Positions 1 to 6,889 of a stretch of DNA of 10,096 bases are shown piece after piece. The stretch spans positions 1 through 10,096 of the forward strand of contig WJJB01000471.1 of assembly GCA_014729935.1 (NCBI GenBank), in the 5' to 3' direction. The DNA comes from Candidatus Bathyarchaeota archaeon (GTDB lineage: Archaea; Asgardarchaeota; Lokiarchaeia; Sigyniarchaeales; Sigyniarchaeaceae). The notes under the pieces were generated by a model that was not told the origin of the DNA, did not search any database, and was given only the letters and a program-made list of their open reading frames with translations. Both the position numbers and the translations under genes were made by a program. The first letter of the stretch is position 1, and each line of letters begins with the position of its first letter.

Positions 1-351
1 CTTGTGATGTCCGATTTAGAGCACATGGGATTCTTGGAACCCGTGGAAACAAGGAATAACGTGCTTCGCAATTACGCGAGTTACCTCGTTGGTATTAACG
101 AATATTCAGGTGACCCCAACCAGTTATATGCTGAAAAGATAACCCAATTCGCAAGGGAAATGAAATGCGATGGCGTGTTATTCCAGGATGTATTTGCATG
201 CAGGAACCTGGCGCCAGTGTTGAAATTATTCAAGGAACGTGCGCGAAAAGCCGCCCTCCCCGTTCTGGAAATGTCCTTCAACAATATTGGTGAAAACATC
301 GAGCAAAATAGAACCCGGATCGAGGCTTTCATGGAGATGCTAGCTCAATGA
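1..351 (+). CDS. 2-hydroxyacyl-CoA dehydratase / benzoyl-CoA reductase family subunit, C-terminal part (5' truncated by window)
   Basis: Open from the first base, so only the last 116 residues are visible. They match the C-terminal alpha/beta lobe of the HgdB/FldC/BzdN family (2-hydroxyglutaryl-CoA dehydratase D-component): a 'CDGVLF' strand, a following conserved-type Cys in 'FACRN', 'LPVLEM' where the family has IPvLxLE, and the closing helix 'RTRIEAFMEML'. Family members bind a 4Fe-4S cluster and, once reduced by an ATP-dependent activator, remove water from 2-hydroxyacyl-CoA or reduce aromatic-CoA rings. Some relatives are double-cubane-cluster reductases of unclear substrate. The partner subunit and activator would lie upstream, outside the window, so the substrate cannot be told. 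The stop codon overlaps the start of the next small gene (ATGA), so the two are probably co-translated. Confidence 0.75.
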   Translation, partial: LVMSDLEHMGFLEPVETRNNVLRNYASYLVGINEYSGDPNQLYAEKITQFAREMKCDGVLFQDVFACRNLAPVLKLFKERARKAALPVLEMSFNNIGENIEQNRTRIEAFMEMLAQ

Positions 352-539
352 CTGGATTGGGACCATGCTATCTCCAGAGGAATGGGATGAAATGCATCAG
401 GGAAACCTCAGCAGATCCAACACACGTGGATTGCGCCTCCTGCCTGTGGAACTTGGATAATTGCAAAGTTGGGAATGAAACGACGCTTGAACGATTATTT
501 GAGAAATATTTCGGTGATTTTCCCAGATCCAACAAATAG
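348..539 (+). CDS. small cysteine-rich protein, translationally coupled to the dehydratase-family gene
   Basis: A 63-residue protein whose ATG overlaps the upstream stop as ATGA, the usual sign of coupled translation and the main reason to accept so short a gene. It carries five cysteines (7, 16, 29, 32, 39), with a His-x2-Cys-x2-Cys arrangement at His26/Cys29/Cys32 that could bind zinc or an iron-sulfur cluster. The C-terminal third is a charged amphipathic helix followed by a short basic tail. I do not recognise a family. By position it may be a small accessory or maturation factor for the iron-sulfur dehydratase-like protein, but that is inference. No membrane segment or signal peptide is visible. 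Confidence 0.55.
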   Translation: MTGLGPCYLQRNGMKCIRETSADPTHVDCASCLWNLDNCKVGNETTLERLFEKYFGDFPRSNK

Positions 540-543
540 AGTG

Positions 544-660
544 GCGTAAGATACGCAGGATGATGATACAAGACGGAACTGTAGTGGGTTGAGGCCCCAC
601 GATGAAGATGCTGTTACTATCTGACTGGATCTTGCCACCAGCACGGGTGAATATCTTCAT
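544..660 (+). ncRNA. inverted-repeat-rich intergenic element, candidate structured RNA (C/D-box-like)
   Basis: The roughly 210-base gap between the small Cys-rich gene and the start at 751 holds several perfect inverted repeats: GCGTA/TACGC with a 3-base loop (544-556), GTGGG/CCCAC with a 7-base loop (584-600), and ATGAAGAT/ATCTTCAT (602-609 with 653-660) enclosing TGCTG/CAGCA (609-613 with 639-643). It also has a perfect C box ATGATGA at 560-566 and a D box CTGA at 621-624, about 65 nt end to end, with weaker internal D'-like TTGA (589-592) and C'-like CGATGA (600-605). That size and order suit an archaeal C/D-box methylation-guide RNA. The terminal stem next to the boxes is poor, however, and the hairpins compete with that fold. 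The strand is assumed. Confidence 0.22.
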
Positions 661-694
661 GATACCATGGAAGTCTTAATATTTCTGGTTGGTA

Positions 695-704
695 GATATA
701 TAAG
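695..704 (+). promoter_or_regulatory. TATA box for the unknown-protein/PGI-like operon
   Basis: GATATATAAG is a near-ideal archaeal TATA element. Transcription would begin about 25 bases downstream, near 725, leaving a short leader before the ATG at 751. This placement argues against the longer reading frame beginning at 667, whose first 28 codons would run through the promoter. Confidence 0.5.
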
Positions 705-750
705 TAATAGTACAAGGAAGGGAATTCATCCCACTCGAAGTGGTCACCTC

Positions 751-1794
751 ATGGTAAATGAAAACGAATTTGACTTTAACAAATTTATTCAAACCTCACC
801 AGATATCACCTTGGAAAATCCGCCAGAAGCTCTGTTCGCGAAGGGTAATAAAGGAGCGGTTGACTTGTATGGTGCCTTGTCCATCGTTGCAATGCGAAAG
901 CCCGATGAGCTCGTGGTGTTTGATCCCATCGAAGAGCGGCAGATGCAAGGGATTTATGATGATACTACTGGCAAGGACCCGCAAATAGAAGATTTAAGAT
1001 TCATAAAAGGAAAAATGGATAACGAGGACCCGGAGATCCTCAAGTCCCGTATCATCAGGATCCTGAATTACATCGAGAAGAAGAAGTTCTTCCTTCATGG
1101 CACATTGGAGCTGGAGGCGAACGCGTTCGAATCATCCCTTTTCGTGGACGTGAAAAAGGATATCATCAACAAGCTCGAGGGCGTGCATCGGAAATTTCGC
1201 GACGGTAAAACCTTTCCCAAGCTCGAGAAAGGGGGCATCCTGAAGAAACATGTAAAGATTCGCTTCATTGGAAGGGCTATTGGAAGGCTGTGGCCCAGGC
1301 AGGATGCTGGCACGGGAAGGGATTTCTTGGTTAATTTGAACGAGGTCCGGGGATTTGCCTCTGGAATTGTGGTTGTCGAAGATGACGTGGCAGAATTTGT
1401 AATACTTACAGACACCGTCATCTCAAAGGGGAATGATATTGACTGGATCGTGATGCGACAATTGCTAAAGGATTTCCAGGAAGGAACAAAGACCCCGATC
1501 TGCTGGTTCAAGTGGCAGTTCGGATTGGACGCGCTTTTCTCCATATGGGGCTTTGAAAACATCAAGGAAGATATGGAAATCAAGCAACTCGTGAAAAGCT
1601 ACAATGAACGCATATCCGAGACCATCATGGAATATTACAAGGATGCAAAGGTTGTTGGAACCGAGGAACAGGTTGACTTCAACACGCTCCCTGAGAAAGA
1701 TAAGGAACTGGTGATGAAAGACCTGATGGAGACCATGGACACGCTCACGGCAATGTTAGATGATCAGGATTCCGAAAAAAGTGGAGGGGAATGA
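751..1794 (+). CDS. uncharacterised 347-residue protein, first gene of operon with PGI-like gene
   Basis: I do not recognise this family. The start at 751 is preferred over the in-frame ATG at 667 because a strong TATA box (695-704) lies inside the longer version and the extra 28 residues look non-coding in character. The protein is soluble, with no signal peptide or membrane segment. It has a helical, charged first half (residues 1-165, with a Lys-rich helix 'IEKKKFF') and an alpha/beta second half beginning near 'HVKIRFIG'. A hydrophobic strand pair 'GIVVVEDDVAEFVIL' follows, then an aromatic-rich stretch with Trp252, Trp255 and Trp266 that could be a ligand- or partner-binding surface, and an acidic helical tail. 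Only 6 bases separate it from the SIS protein, so the two should be cotranscribed and may act in one pathway, possibly on sugar phosphates. That last point is inference from context. Confidence 0.75.
   Translation: MVNENEFDFNKFIQTSPDITLENPPEALFAKGNKGAVDLYGALSIVAMRKPDELVVFDPIEERQMQGIYDDTTGKDPQIEDLRFIKGKMDNEDPEILKSRIIRILNYIEKKKFFLHGTLELEANAFESSLFVDVKKDIINKLEGVHRKFRDGKTFPKLEKGGILKKHVKIRFIGRAIGRLWPRQDAGTGRDFLVNLNEVRGFASGIVVVEDDVAEFVILTDTVISKGNDIDWIVMRQLLKDFQEGTKTPICWFKWQFGLDALFSIWGFENIKEDMEIKQLVKSYNERISETIMEYYKDAKVVGTEEQVDFNTLPEKDKELVMKDLMETMDTLTAMLDDQDSEKSGGE
1783..1789 (+). promoter_or_regulatory. strong Shine-Dalgarno for the PGI-like gene
   Basis: GGAGGGG lies inside the end of the upstream gene, 11 bases before the ATG at 1801. 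It is one of the clearest ribosome-binding sites in the window. It supports both the 1801 start and independent initiation on a shared transcript. Confidence 0.6.
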
Positions 1795-1800
1795 TAATAC

Positions 1801-3048
1801 ATGGCAATCTTGCAGGTGGAGTTTTATCCAGAACTAAATATCAAGGAAATTGAAGACGCAGACACGGAAATGAAACAGAACGCGAAGAAGCTCCCGGAAC
1901 CCTTCTTTTTCAAGCCACGGGAGCATTTCGATCTCAATACCATCAAGGCGGCATGTGATCCAATTTTGAAAAAGGGGATAGAGCATGTCATAGTCCTGGG
2001 AACGGGCGGGAGCATCCAGACCCTGCTAGCCTTGAAGCAATATGCGAACAAGCAGGTGCACCCGATTACCAGCTCGCGCCCCACCGAGCTGAAGCGCCTG
2101 TTCAAGATACCAGGACTCAAGGATAATTCAATCGTGGTTCCCGTGTCAAGGGGTGGTAAGACGCTGGACGTGAATGCAAACCTGTACCTTTTTCCCAGGT
2201 ATGACATGTTGGGATTGAGCTCTCGAGGTCCCATGAATAACATCCTGAAGACCATGGATGTCAAACTACTGGAGGTGCCGGACCTGAGTGGCAGGTTCGC
2301 GGCATCCTGCACCAACGTGGCACTTCTCCCAGCATATTTGGCAGGCATTGATGTAAACACCTTCGTTGATGGCTTGGAAGCCGGCTACAAGATTTTCGAT
2401 GATTCAGTGCCCATCCAGACTAATCCTGCGAAAAAATTCGCCTTGTACCTGTACAAGCTCTTTAAAAATGGTTACAGGAACGTGTTCTCCATGCCTTACT
2501 TCTCGTGGCTGAAAGGTGCAGTTGGATTATGGGTTCAAGAATTGTCTGAAAGCACCGGCAAGGAGGGACTTGGATTGCTCGGAACCTACCAAGAAGCCCC
2601 GCTTTGCCAACATTCGGTGCTGGAGTTGTTACTCGGGGGTAGCAAGTATCACACGGTGCCATTGCTCTGGATTCTAGAGAAGGACCCACACGATATTCCC
2701 TTGAACAATACCATCAAGCATATTCAGGACAAATCAGCGGCAGACACGGTATTATACCAAGCAAATGCGACGTTCGAGGCTCTATTAACCCAGGAATGTC
2801 CCGCAGCCATGATCACGTTAGAGATACCCACCTTGAGAAACATGGGATTGCTCATCTCCTTCATCCAATCCACCATCTACCACCTTTGCTTGCTATTTAA
2901 CGTGAACTGGGCAAATAACCCGAACGTGCTGCTTGGCAAGGAGATTTGCAATTATGCCATGGAACAGGATAAATCCATGATGCAAATGAAGGAAACTCGC
3001 AAGAAGGTTGCTTCAGAGCAATTCAAGGACTTTTGGTTGCTCGAGTGA
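1801..3048 (+). CDS. phosphoglucose isomerase-family SIS protein (glucose-6-phosphate isomerase-like)
   Basis: 415 residues with the double-SIS phosphoglucose isomerase layout, near the short size of the few archaeal SIS-type enzymes. Visible landmarks, in order: GTGGS (67-71, family GIGGS); SRGGKT (116-121, where the family has SKSGTT); 'SGRFA' with Arg165 (family GGRfS); 'ESTGKEG' with Glu250, the family's catalytic base; 'QHS' with His271, the ring-opening histidine; and 'LLGK' with Lys380 near the C-terminus. The isomerase residues are therefore kept, so interconversion of glucose-6-phosphate and fructose-6-phosphate in the cytoplasm is plausible. The phosphate-binding loop has lost one hydroxyl residue and gained a Lys, so a different phosphosugar cannot be excluded. 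A GGAGGGG ribosome site precedes it. A T-run at 3070-3078 follows. Confidence 0.8.
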   Translation: MAILQVEFYPELNIKEIEDADTEMKQNAKKLPEPFFFKPREHFDLNTIKAACDPILKKGIEHVIVLGTGGSIQTLLALKQYANKQVHPITSSRPTELKRLFKIPGLKDNSIVVPVSRGGKTLDVNANLYLFPRYDMLGLSSRGPMNNILKTMDVKLLEVPDLSGRFAASCTNVALLPAYLAGIDVNTFVDGLEAGYKIFDDSVPIQTNPAKKFALYLYKLFKNGYRNVFSMPYFSWLKGAVGLWVQELSESTGKEGLGLLGTYQEAPLCQHSVLELLLGGSKYHTVPLLWILEKDPHDIPLNNTIKHIQDKSAADTVLYQANATFEALLTQECPAAMITLEIPTLRNMGLLISFIQSTIYHLCLLFNVNWANNPNVLLGKEICNYAMEQDKSMMQMKETRKKVASEQFKDFWLLE

Positions 3049-3069
3049 TTTCATGTGAATTCCCCACTC

Positions 3070-3078
3070 TTTCTTTTT
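3070..3078 (+). terminator. T-rich terminator after the PGI-like gene
   Basis: TTTCTTTTT begins about 20 bases after the stop codon of the PGI-like gene. Archaeal RNA polymerase commonly terminates on such T-runs without a strong hairpin. The run overlaps the left arm of the palindrome noted before the aspartokinase. Confidence 0.4.
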
Positions 3079-3091
3079 CCCCGGAAAATAC
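3075..3091 (+). promoter_or_regulatory. putative promoter/palindrome upstream of aspartokinase
   Basis: TTTTCC-CC-GGAAAA forms a perfect 6-base inverted repeat with a 2-base centre. Its right arm runs into GAAAATAC, the best TATA-like sequence before the aspartokinase start, 50 bases downstream. This spacing resembles the better promoter at 695. The palindrome could be an operator or only part of the terminator T-run. Confidence 0.25.
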
Positions 3092-3136
3092 AAGAACATC
3101 CAAATCCTACCATCCCTAACAATCTTCCCATAGATA

Positions 3137-4564
3137 ATGATGACGGGTCAAAAGGTTACCATACACAAGTTTGGAGGTTCTTGCCTTCGAGATAAGGAAT
3201 CGTTTGCAAAGACGCTGTCCATCATGAAGAAATTCATGGATACTCCTTCCATTGCGGTACTATCGGCTTTCAGGGGTATCACCGATAAACTAATTGGCGT
3301 GATGGAACTCGCCTTGGAAGATGAAATGAAAGCCTTGAATAAGTGCAAGGACCTGCAGTTATTTCACGAGGACATCGCCAAGAAGACAATACAAGATGAG
3401 GCATTAGTCCAAGATGCCATTTCCTTCTCCCGGGATAGTTTCAAGCTGGTAGCCACCACGGTGCACGAGATATTCACCGGTGGACTTCCCCGGAACATGC
3501 GGGATTATGTTGTATCCTTCGGGGAACGCCTTTCGTCGTATTTGTTTTCTTGCTTCTTGAAGGCAGAAGGGTTGAATGCACAATTCTTCCCGGGGGATGC
3601 ACTAATTACAACCTCATCGGATTTTGGATCCGCCCTTCCATTGATGGGAGAAACTTCAGGGAAGGTTCTACGCACGGTAAAACCTGCCCTGGATCAAGGA
3701 ACGATCCCCATCGTTGCCGGGTTTTACGGGGAGGATATCAACCGGGAAATCACCACTCTTGGAAGGGGTGGTACTGATTTCACGGCAACCATCTTGGCTA
3801 ACGTGCTTTCGAGTGTTCTCGATCCAGTCGTCATGTTCTGGAAGGACGTTGATGGATTACTCACTGCAAATCCAAACATAGAAGAGAATGCCATGCTCAT
3901 TACTCAAGTAAGCTATGACGAAGCCAAGGAGCTTGCTTATTTTGGTAGCAAGGTTTTGCACCCCCTCTGTTTGAGCATGACCATGGAAAAGAATATCCCC
4001 GTGGAAATACGCAATTTCAACAAGGACTTGGATGCTCCCTTTACTCAGATATCGGGGTACATGAAAGAAAACATTGATGTCGTTAAAGCCATCGCTTGCA
4101 TCGAGAAATGCGTCATGGTCACGGTACAAGGAGCTGCTTTGGTTTCGCTGCCAGGGATTGCTGCAAAAATTTTTGATTTACTCGCCAAGCATGGCGTGAA
4201 TATACTGTTCATCAGCCAAGCATCCTCTGAAAATAACATCACATTCGTGGTAAACGAGCAAGGTGGGCCGGTAGCAGTGAAACGATTGCAGGAGTCGGAA
4301 TTCTTCGGCAAGACGGGGGACACCCATTGGATTGATGTCTTTCAAGAGGACGTGAGCCTGATTGCAGTGGTTGGTCATGGCATGGCGAAAAAGTATGGAA
4401 TATCCGGACAGGTCTTCACCGCTCTTGGCAACGCGGGCGTGAACGTGCGGGCGATCGCCCAAGGCTCTAGCGAGTTGAATATTTCCATCCTGATTTCTCC
4501 AGATGACCTCAAGGCAGCCATCCACGCCATCCACGAGAAATTCTCCCTGCACCAGCCCAAATAG
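3137..4564 (+). CDS. aspartate kinase, monofunctional, with two ACT domains
   Basis: 475 residues, typical length for a monofunctional aspartokinase, which phosphorylates L-aspartate with ATP to open the lysine, threonine and methionine pathway. The amino-acid-kinase domain (about 6-300) shows 'KFGGSC' at 11-16 (family KFGGTS), 'SFGERLS' at 127-133 (SxGExxS) and 'GRGGTDFTA' at 209-217 (GRGGSDxTA). Two ACT regulatory domains follow, at about 326-395 ('PGIAAKIFDLLAKHGVNI') and 406-475 (ending in a 'GVNVRAIAQGSSELNIS' type segment). They should bind feedback inhibitors such as lysine or threonine. A second ATG at 3140 could be the true start. It appears to be a single-gene unit, preceded by a T-run and a possible TATA box. 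No pathway partners are adjacent. Confidence 0.93.
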   Translation: MMTGQKVTIHKFGGSCLRDKESFAKTLSIMKKFMDTPSIAVLSAFRGITDKLIGVMELALEDEMKALNKCKDLQLFHEDIAKKTIQDEALVQDAISFSRDSFKLVATTVHEIFTGGLPRNMRDYVVSFGERLSSYLFSCFLKAEGLNAQFFPGDALITTSSDFGSALPLMGETSGKVLRTVKPALDQGTIPIVAGFYGEDINREITTLGRGGTDFTATILANVLSSVLDPVVMFWKDVDGLLTANPNIEENAMLITQVSYDEAKELAYFGSKVLHPLCLSMTMEKNIPVEIRNFNKDLDAPFTQISGYMKENIDVVKAIACIEKCVMVTVQGAALVSLPGIAAKIFDLLAKHGVNILFISQASSENNITFVVNEQGGPVAVKRLQESEFFGKTGDTHWIDVFQEDVSLIAVVGHGMAKKYGISGQVFTALGNAGVNVRAIAQGSSELNISILISPDDLKAAIHAIHEKFSLHQPK

Positions 4565-4592
4565 CTCCTTTATTGCTTGGTTAATATCATGG

Positions 4593-4600
4593 TTTATTAG
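4593..4600 (+). promoter_or_regulatory. TATA-like element for the dCMP deaminase gene
   Basis: TTTATTAG lies about 34 bases before the ATG at 4630. A transcript starting about 25 bases downstream would have a leader of only about 10 bases. This fits the absence of a Shine-Dalgarno sequence before this gene. Confidence 0.3.
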
Positions 4601-4629
4601 ATTGACAGTGGAACACCATTCGAGCATCA

Positions 4630-5103
4630 ATGGCAACCGACGACAGGATATCCAAGGACGATTATTTCATGGAGATTGCCCACATTGTCGCGAAACGCAG
4701 CACCTGCGTCCGCCGGAAGGTGGGGGCGGTTCTCGTGAAGGATAATCACATCATTTCCACTGGATATAATGGTGCACCTTCAGGCATGAAGCATTGCACT
4801 CCGGAAACATGCCTGCGGAACATTTACAAGGTACCATCGGGCGAGCGTCATGAACTATGCCGGGGCGTTCATGCCGAGGTGAATTGCATCATTCAGGCTG
4901 CCACGCATGGCACGGCGATTCAAGGAAAAACCACACTCTACACTACCACTTTCCCCTGCATGAGCTGCCTGAAGCTCCTACTCAACGCAAAGATCAGGCG
5001 TATCATGTATGCCGGTGATTACAAGATGGATAATGCCATGAAACAGGAATTACTGGACGAGGCAGGAATCGAAATCGAAAGGATCCAACGATTTCCCGGT
5101 TGA
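4630..5103 (+). CDS. dCMP deaminase (cytidine/deoxycytidylate deaminase family)
   Basis: 157 residues, the normal size for zinc-dependent deoxycytidylate deaminases, which convert dCMP to dUMP for thymidylate synthesis. The catalytic zinc site is intact: 'HAEVN' at 81-85 (His81 as ligand, Glu83 as proton shuttle) and 'PCMSC' at 109-113 (Cys110 and Cys113). The N-terminal 'KVGAVLVKDNHIISTGYNG' segment, and Cys56, Cys61 and Cys77 with nearby His residues, match the dCMP deaminase/ComEB type, where some members bind a second structural zinc. There is no clear ribosome site. A TATA-like element at 4593-4600 suggests a nearly leaderless mRNA. Confidence in the family is high. Allosteric control by dCTP/dTTP, known in some relatives, cannot be judged here. 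Confidence 0.93.
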   Translation: MATDDRISKDDYFMEIAHIVAKRSTCVRRKVGAVLVKDNHIISTGYNGAPSGMKHCTPETCLRNIYKVPSGERHELCRGVHAEVNCIIQAATHGTAIQGKTTLYTTTFPCMSCLKLLLNAKIRRIMYAGDYKMDNAMKQELLDEAGIEIERIQRFPG

Positions 5104-5142
5104 ATTCCCCGATCAGGCTACACGAAAGAACATCTACTTGCC

Positions 5143-5148
5143 TTTTTT
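5143..5148 (+). terminator. T6 run, probable terminator of the dCMP deaminase gene
   Basis: Six Ts about 40 bases after the stop codon, flanked by a short CTTG/CAAG pairing (5137-5151). This is probably an archaeal-type terminator. The rest of the 238-base gap to 5342 holds no convincing gene. Confidence 0.4.
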
Positions 5149-5261
5149 CAAGGATTTGAAGTTTAGATGGGTGATTTACAGGAACTAATGACCATCGAGG
5201 CGGGAATATTGATTCAAAAGGGATAAACGACGGCAAAAAACGATCAAGAAGGGGAAGCATG

Positions 5262-5269
5262 TTTTTATG
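5262..5269 (+). promoter_or_regulatory. weak TATA-like element upstream of the FrhB-like gene
   Basis: TTTTTATG lies 73 bases before the chosen start and would give a leader of about 50 bases. It is the best candidate in this gap but not distinctive. Confidence 0.2.
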
Positions 5270-5341
5270 AGGTGTTGGACAAAGTACCCACAAGAAGGAA
5301 AAAATAACTAGAAACCTACAAATCATGAATCGAGGCACGTG

Positions 5342-6835
5342 ATGATGGAACAACCTGACAAAGAACGCACGACCTTCGAGTATCTCACGAAGCGCTTGGA
5401 GGGAAAGAAAGACAGTTATGGCATGTTAATGAAGGAAGTGGTGAAATCCGGGGTGTGCACTCATTGCTCAGCCTGCACTGCGGTATGCGATGTACTTGAA
5501 TGGGTTGATAACCAGCCCAAGCTTGTTGGAAAATGTACCGGTTGCGGGATCTGTTACAATCAGTGCCCCCGAACCATCACCGTTCCGGAAGATCTCATAG
5601 GGCGATACAAGGCGGCATACATCGGGAAGACACTCATCCCCGAAATGGTGGGAAAAGGTCAGGATGGGGGTATTACCACCAGTCTCTTGCTGTACCTGAT
5701 GGACAAGGGCTTGATAGATGGTGCCATTGTCACGACCAGGGACGAGAAATGGAATGCAACTCCAGCGTTTGTAAAGGATAGAGGTGAACTCATCAAAGCA
5801 GCGGGTTCCGTGTACGTTCATTCCCAGACGGTGAAAGCATTATTCGATGCAATCAAGAGTGGGAATCATGCTGTTGCATTTGTTGGTACCCCATGCAACA
5901 TCGATGCCATTGCAAAGATGGAAAACAGCCCATATGGTATGATGCTTTACAACCTTCGAAACCAGATATTCAAGATTGGACTCTTTTGCATGGATAGTTT
6001 TGCTCCCGAAACCCTTTACGGCTTTTTCAGGAGAGAGGGTATCGACTTGGAGAACATTTCCAAGATGGATATCTCCAAGGGTCAATTTCACTTGTATGAC
6101 ATGGAAGGCAACAGGATCAAGTCCTACAAGATACGAGCCCTGAACAAGTACAAGTCATCCAGTTGCAATTTTTGCATGGACCTCACTTCAGAACACGCGG
6201 ATGTCTCCATCGGGTCCGTGGGCTCCCCGGATGGGTACAATACCATCTTGTGCAGGTCAGCCTTCGGTGACTTGGTGCTCAAGGACGCGGCAGAGCACGG
6301 GTATATCGAAATCAAGGAAGCATCCGACAAGGACCTTGGAGCGGTAATCAGGCTTGCAAAGATGAAAAAACAGTCACTCTACAACGTGAACGTTCGGACC
6401 CAGTACGTGTTCACGCCCCCAGCAAGTGAAGCACCTGGTGAAGCAACAGCAGAAGCACCCGTGGAGACCACAGCCACACCGGCAATCCCGTTCCTTGCAA
6501 AGAAATTGAAACTCAAGAAACCAAAGCTCACCAACAAGCGAAATAACCTGAAATTCACCTTGGCGAATGACTCTGGCTACATCATGGAGGATCTTGACAT
6601 TAAAATCGCCGTGACCGAGGACATCTTCGAGAAATCAGCATGGCACGCGAAGATCGCGGGACTCTACCCGTATGAATCGATGGTGTTCGATTATCCCGTG
6701 AACGTCGGGGAAGTAGAGACCAGTACCCTTGAAATCATGGTTGAGGTTAGAAATCCGACGGAACCGTTGTTGAGCGAGAAGATTAGCATTCAGAAATTGA
6801 TCGACAAGGCAAACAAGCGGAAGAATAAAAAGTAA
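5342..6835 (+). CDS. FrhB-type iron-sulfur flavoprotein with two N-terminal 4Fe-4S motifs and a C-terminal beta-sandwich extension
   Basis: 497 residues. The first ~355 are a coenzyme F420 hydrogenase/dehydrogenase beta-subunit (FrhB) homologue. Two ferredoxin-type motifs open it: Cys39/42/45/49 and Cys65/68/71/75 (CX2CX2CX3C, the second followed by Pro). FrhB hallmarks follow: 'GQDGG' (106-110), 'GTPC' (182-185), 'LFC' (214-216) and 'CNFCMD' from Cys275. Such proteins bind FAD plus iron-sulfur and pass electrons to or from F420 or ferredoxin. An Ala/Pro/Thr/Glu-rich linker (358-384) then leads to a beta-rich domain (about 400-482) and a basic tail, which are not part of ordinary FrhB. The start at 5342 is chosen for its spacing from GAGG at 5332-5335. 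GTG at 5339 and ATG at 5345 are alternatives. No hydrogenase subunits are nearby. The gene lies 54 bases before the GTPase, so cotranscription is plausible. Confidence 0.87.
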   Translation: MMEQPDKERTTFEYLTKRLEGKKDSYGMLMKEVVKSGVCTHCSACTAVCDVLEWVDNQPKLVGKCTGCGICYNQCPRTITVPEDLIGRYKAAYIGKTLIPEMVGKGQDGGITTSLLLYLMDKGLIDGAIVTTRDEKWNATPAFVKDRGELIKAAGSVYVHSQTVKALFDAIKSGNHAVAFVGTPCNIDAIAKMENSPYGMMLYNLRNQIFKIGLFCMDSFAPETLYGFFRREGIDLENISKMDISKGQFHLYDMEGNRIKSYKIRALNKYKSSSCNFCMDLTSEHADVSIGSVGSPDGYNTILCRSAFGDLVLKDAAEHGYIEIKEASDKDLGAVIRLAKMKKQSLYNVNVRTQYVFTPPASEAPGEATAEAPVETTATPAIPFLAKKLKLKKPKLTNKRNNLKFTLANDSGYIMEDLDIKIAVTEDIFEKSAWHAKIAGLYPYESMVFDYPVNVGEVETSTLEIMVEVRNPTEPLLSEKISIQKLIDKANKRKNKK

Positions 6836-6889
6836 AGAAAATTAAACCCAAGTACCTGAAAGAACAGTATAACACAGCGTGAGAAAACC

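Noticed and set aside
584..600. Anticodon-arm-like hairpin (5-base stem, 7-base loop TTGAGGC reading anticodon GAG), suggesting a tRNA-Leu
   Set aside because: No matching D arm, T arm (GTTCRA) or acceptor stem is found on either side, so a tRNA is not supported.
667..750. N-terminal extension of the unknown protein from ATG 667
   Set aside because: It would translate through a strong TATA box at 695-704, has no ribosome site, and gives a sequence unlike the rest of the protein. ATG 751 is the better start.
1095..1583. Long open frame on the - strand opposite the unknown protein
   Set aside because: Serine-rich antisense shadow of a clearly coding + strand frame, with no promoter or family resemblance.
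1824..2360. 178-codon - strand frame opposite the PGI-like gene
   Set aside because: It lies entirely against conserved PGI motifs on the + strand and its composition is that of a shadow frame.
4178..4636. 152-codon - strand frame opposite the aspartokinase ACT domains
   Set aside because: The + strand aspartokinase is unambiguous, and the antisense frame shows no recognisable features.
5167..5226. 19-codon frame in the gap between the dCMP deaminase and FrhB-like genes
   Set aside because: GTTTAGATGG gives no ribosome site, the frame is too short to judge, and nothing supports translation.
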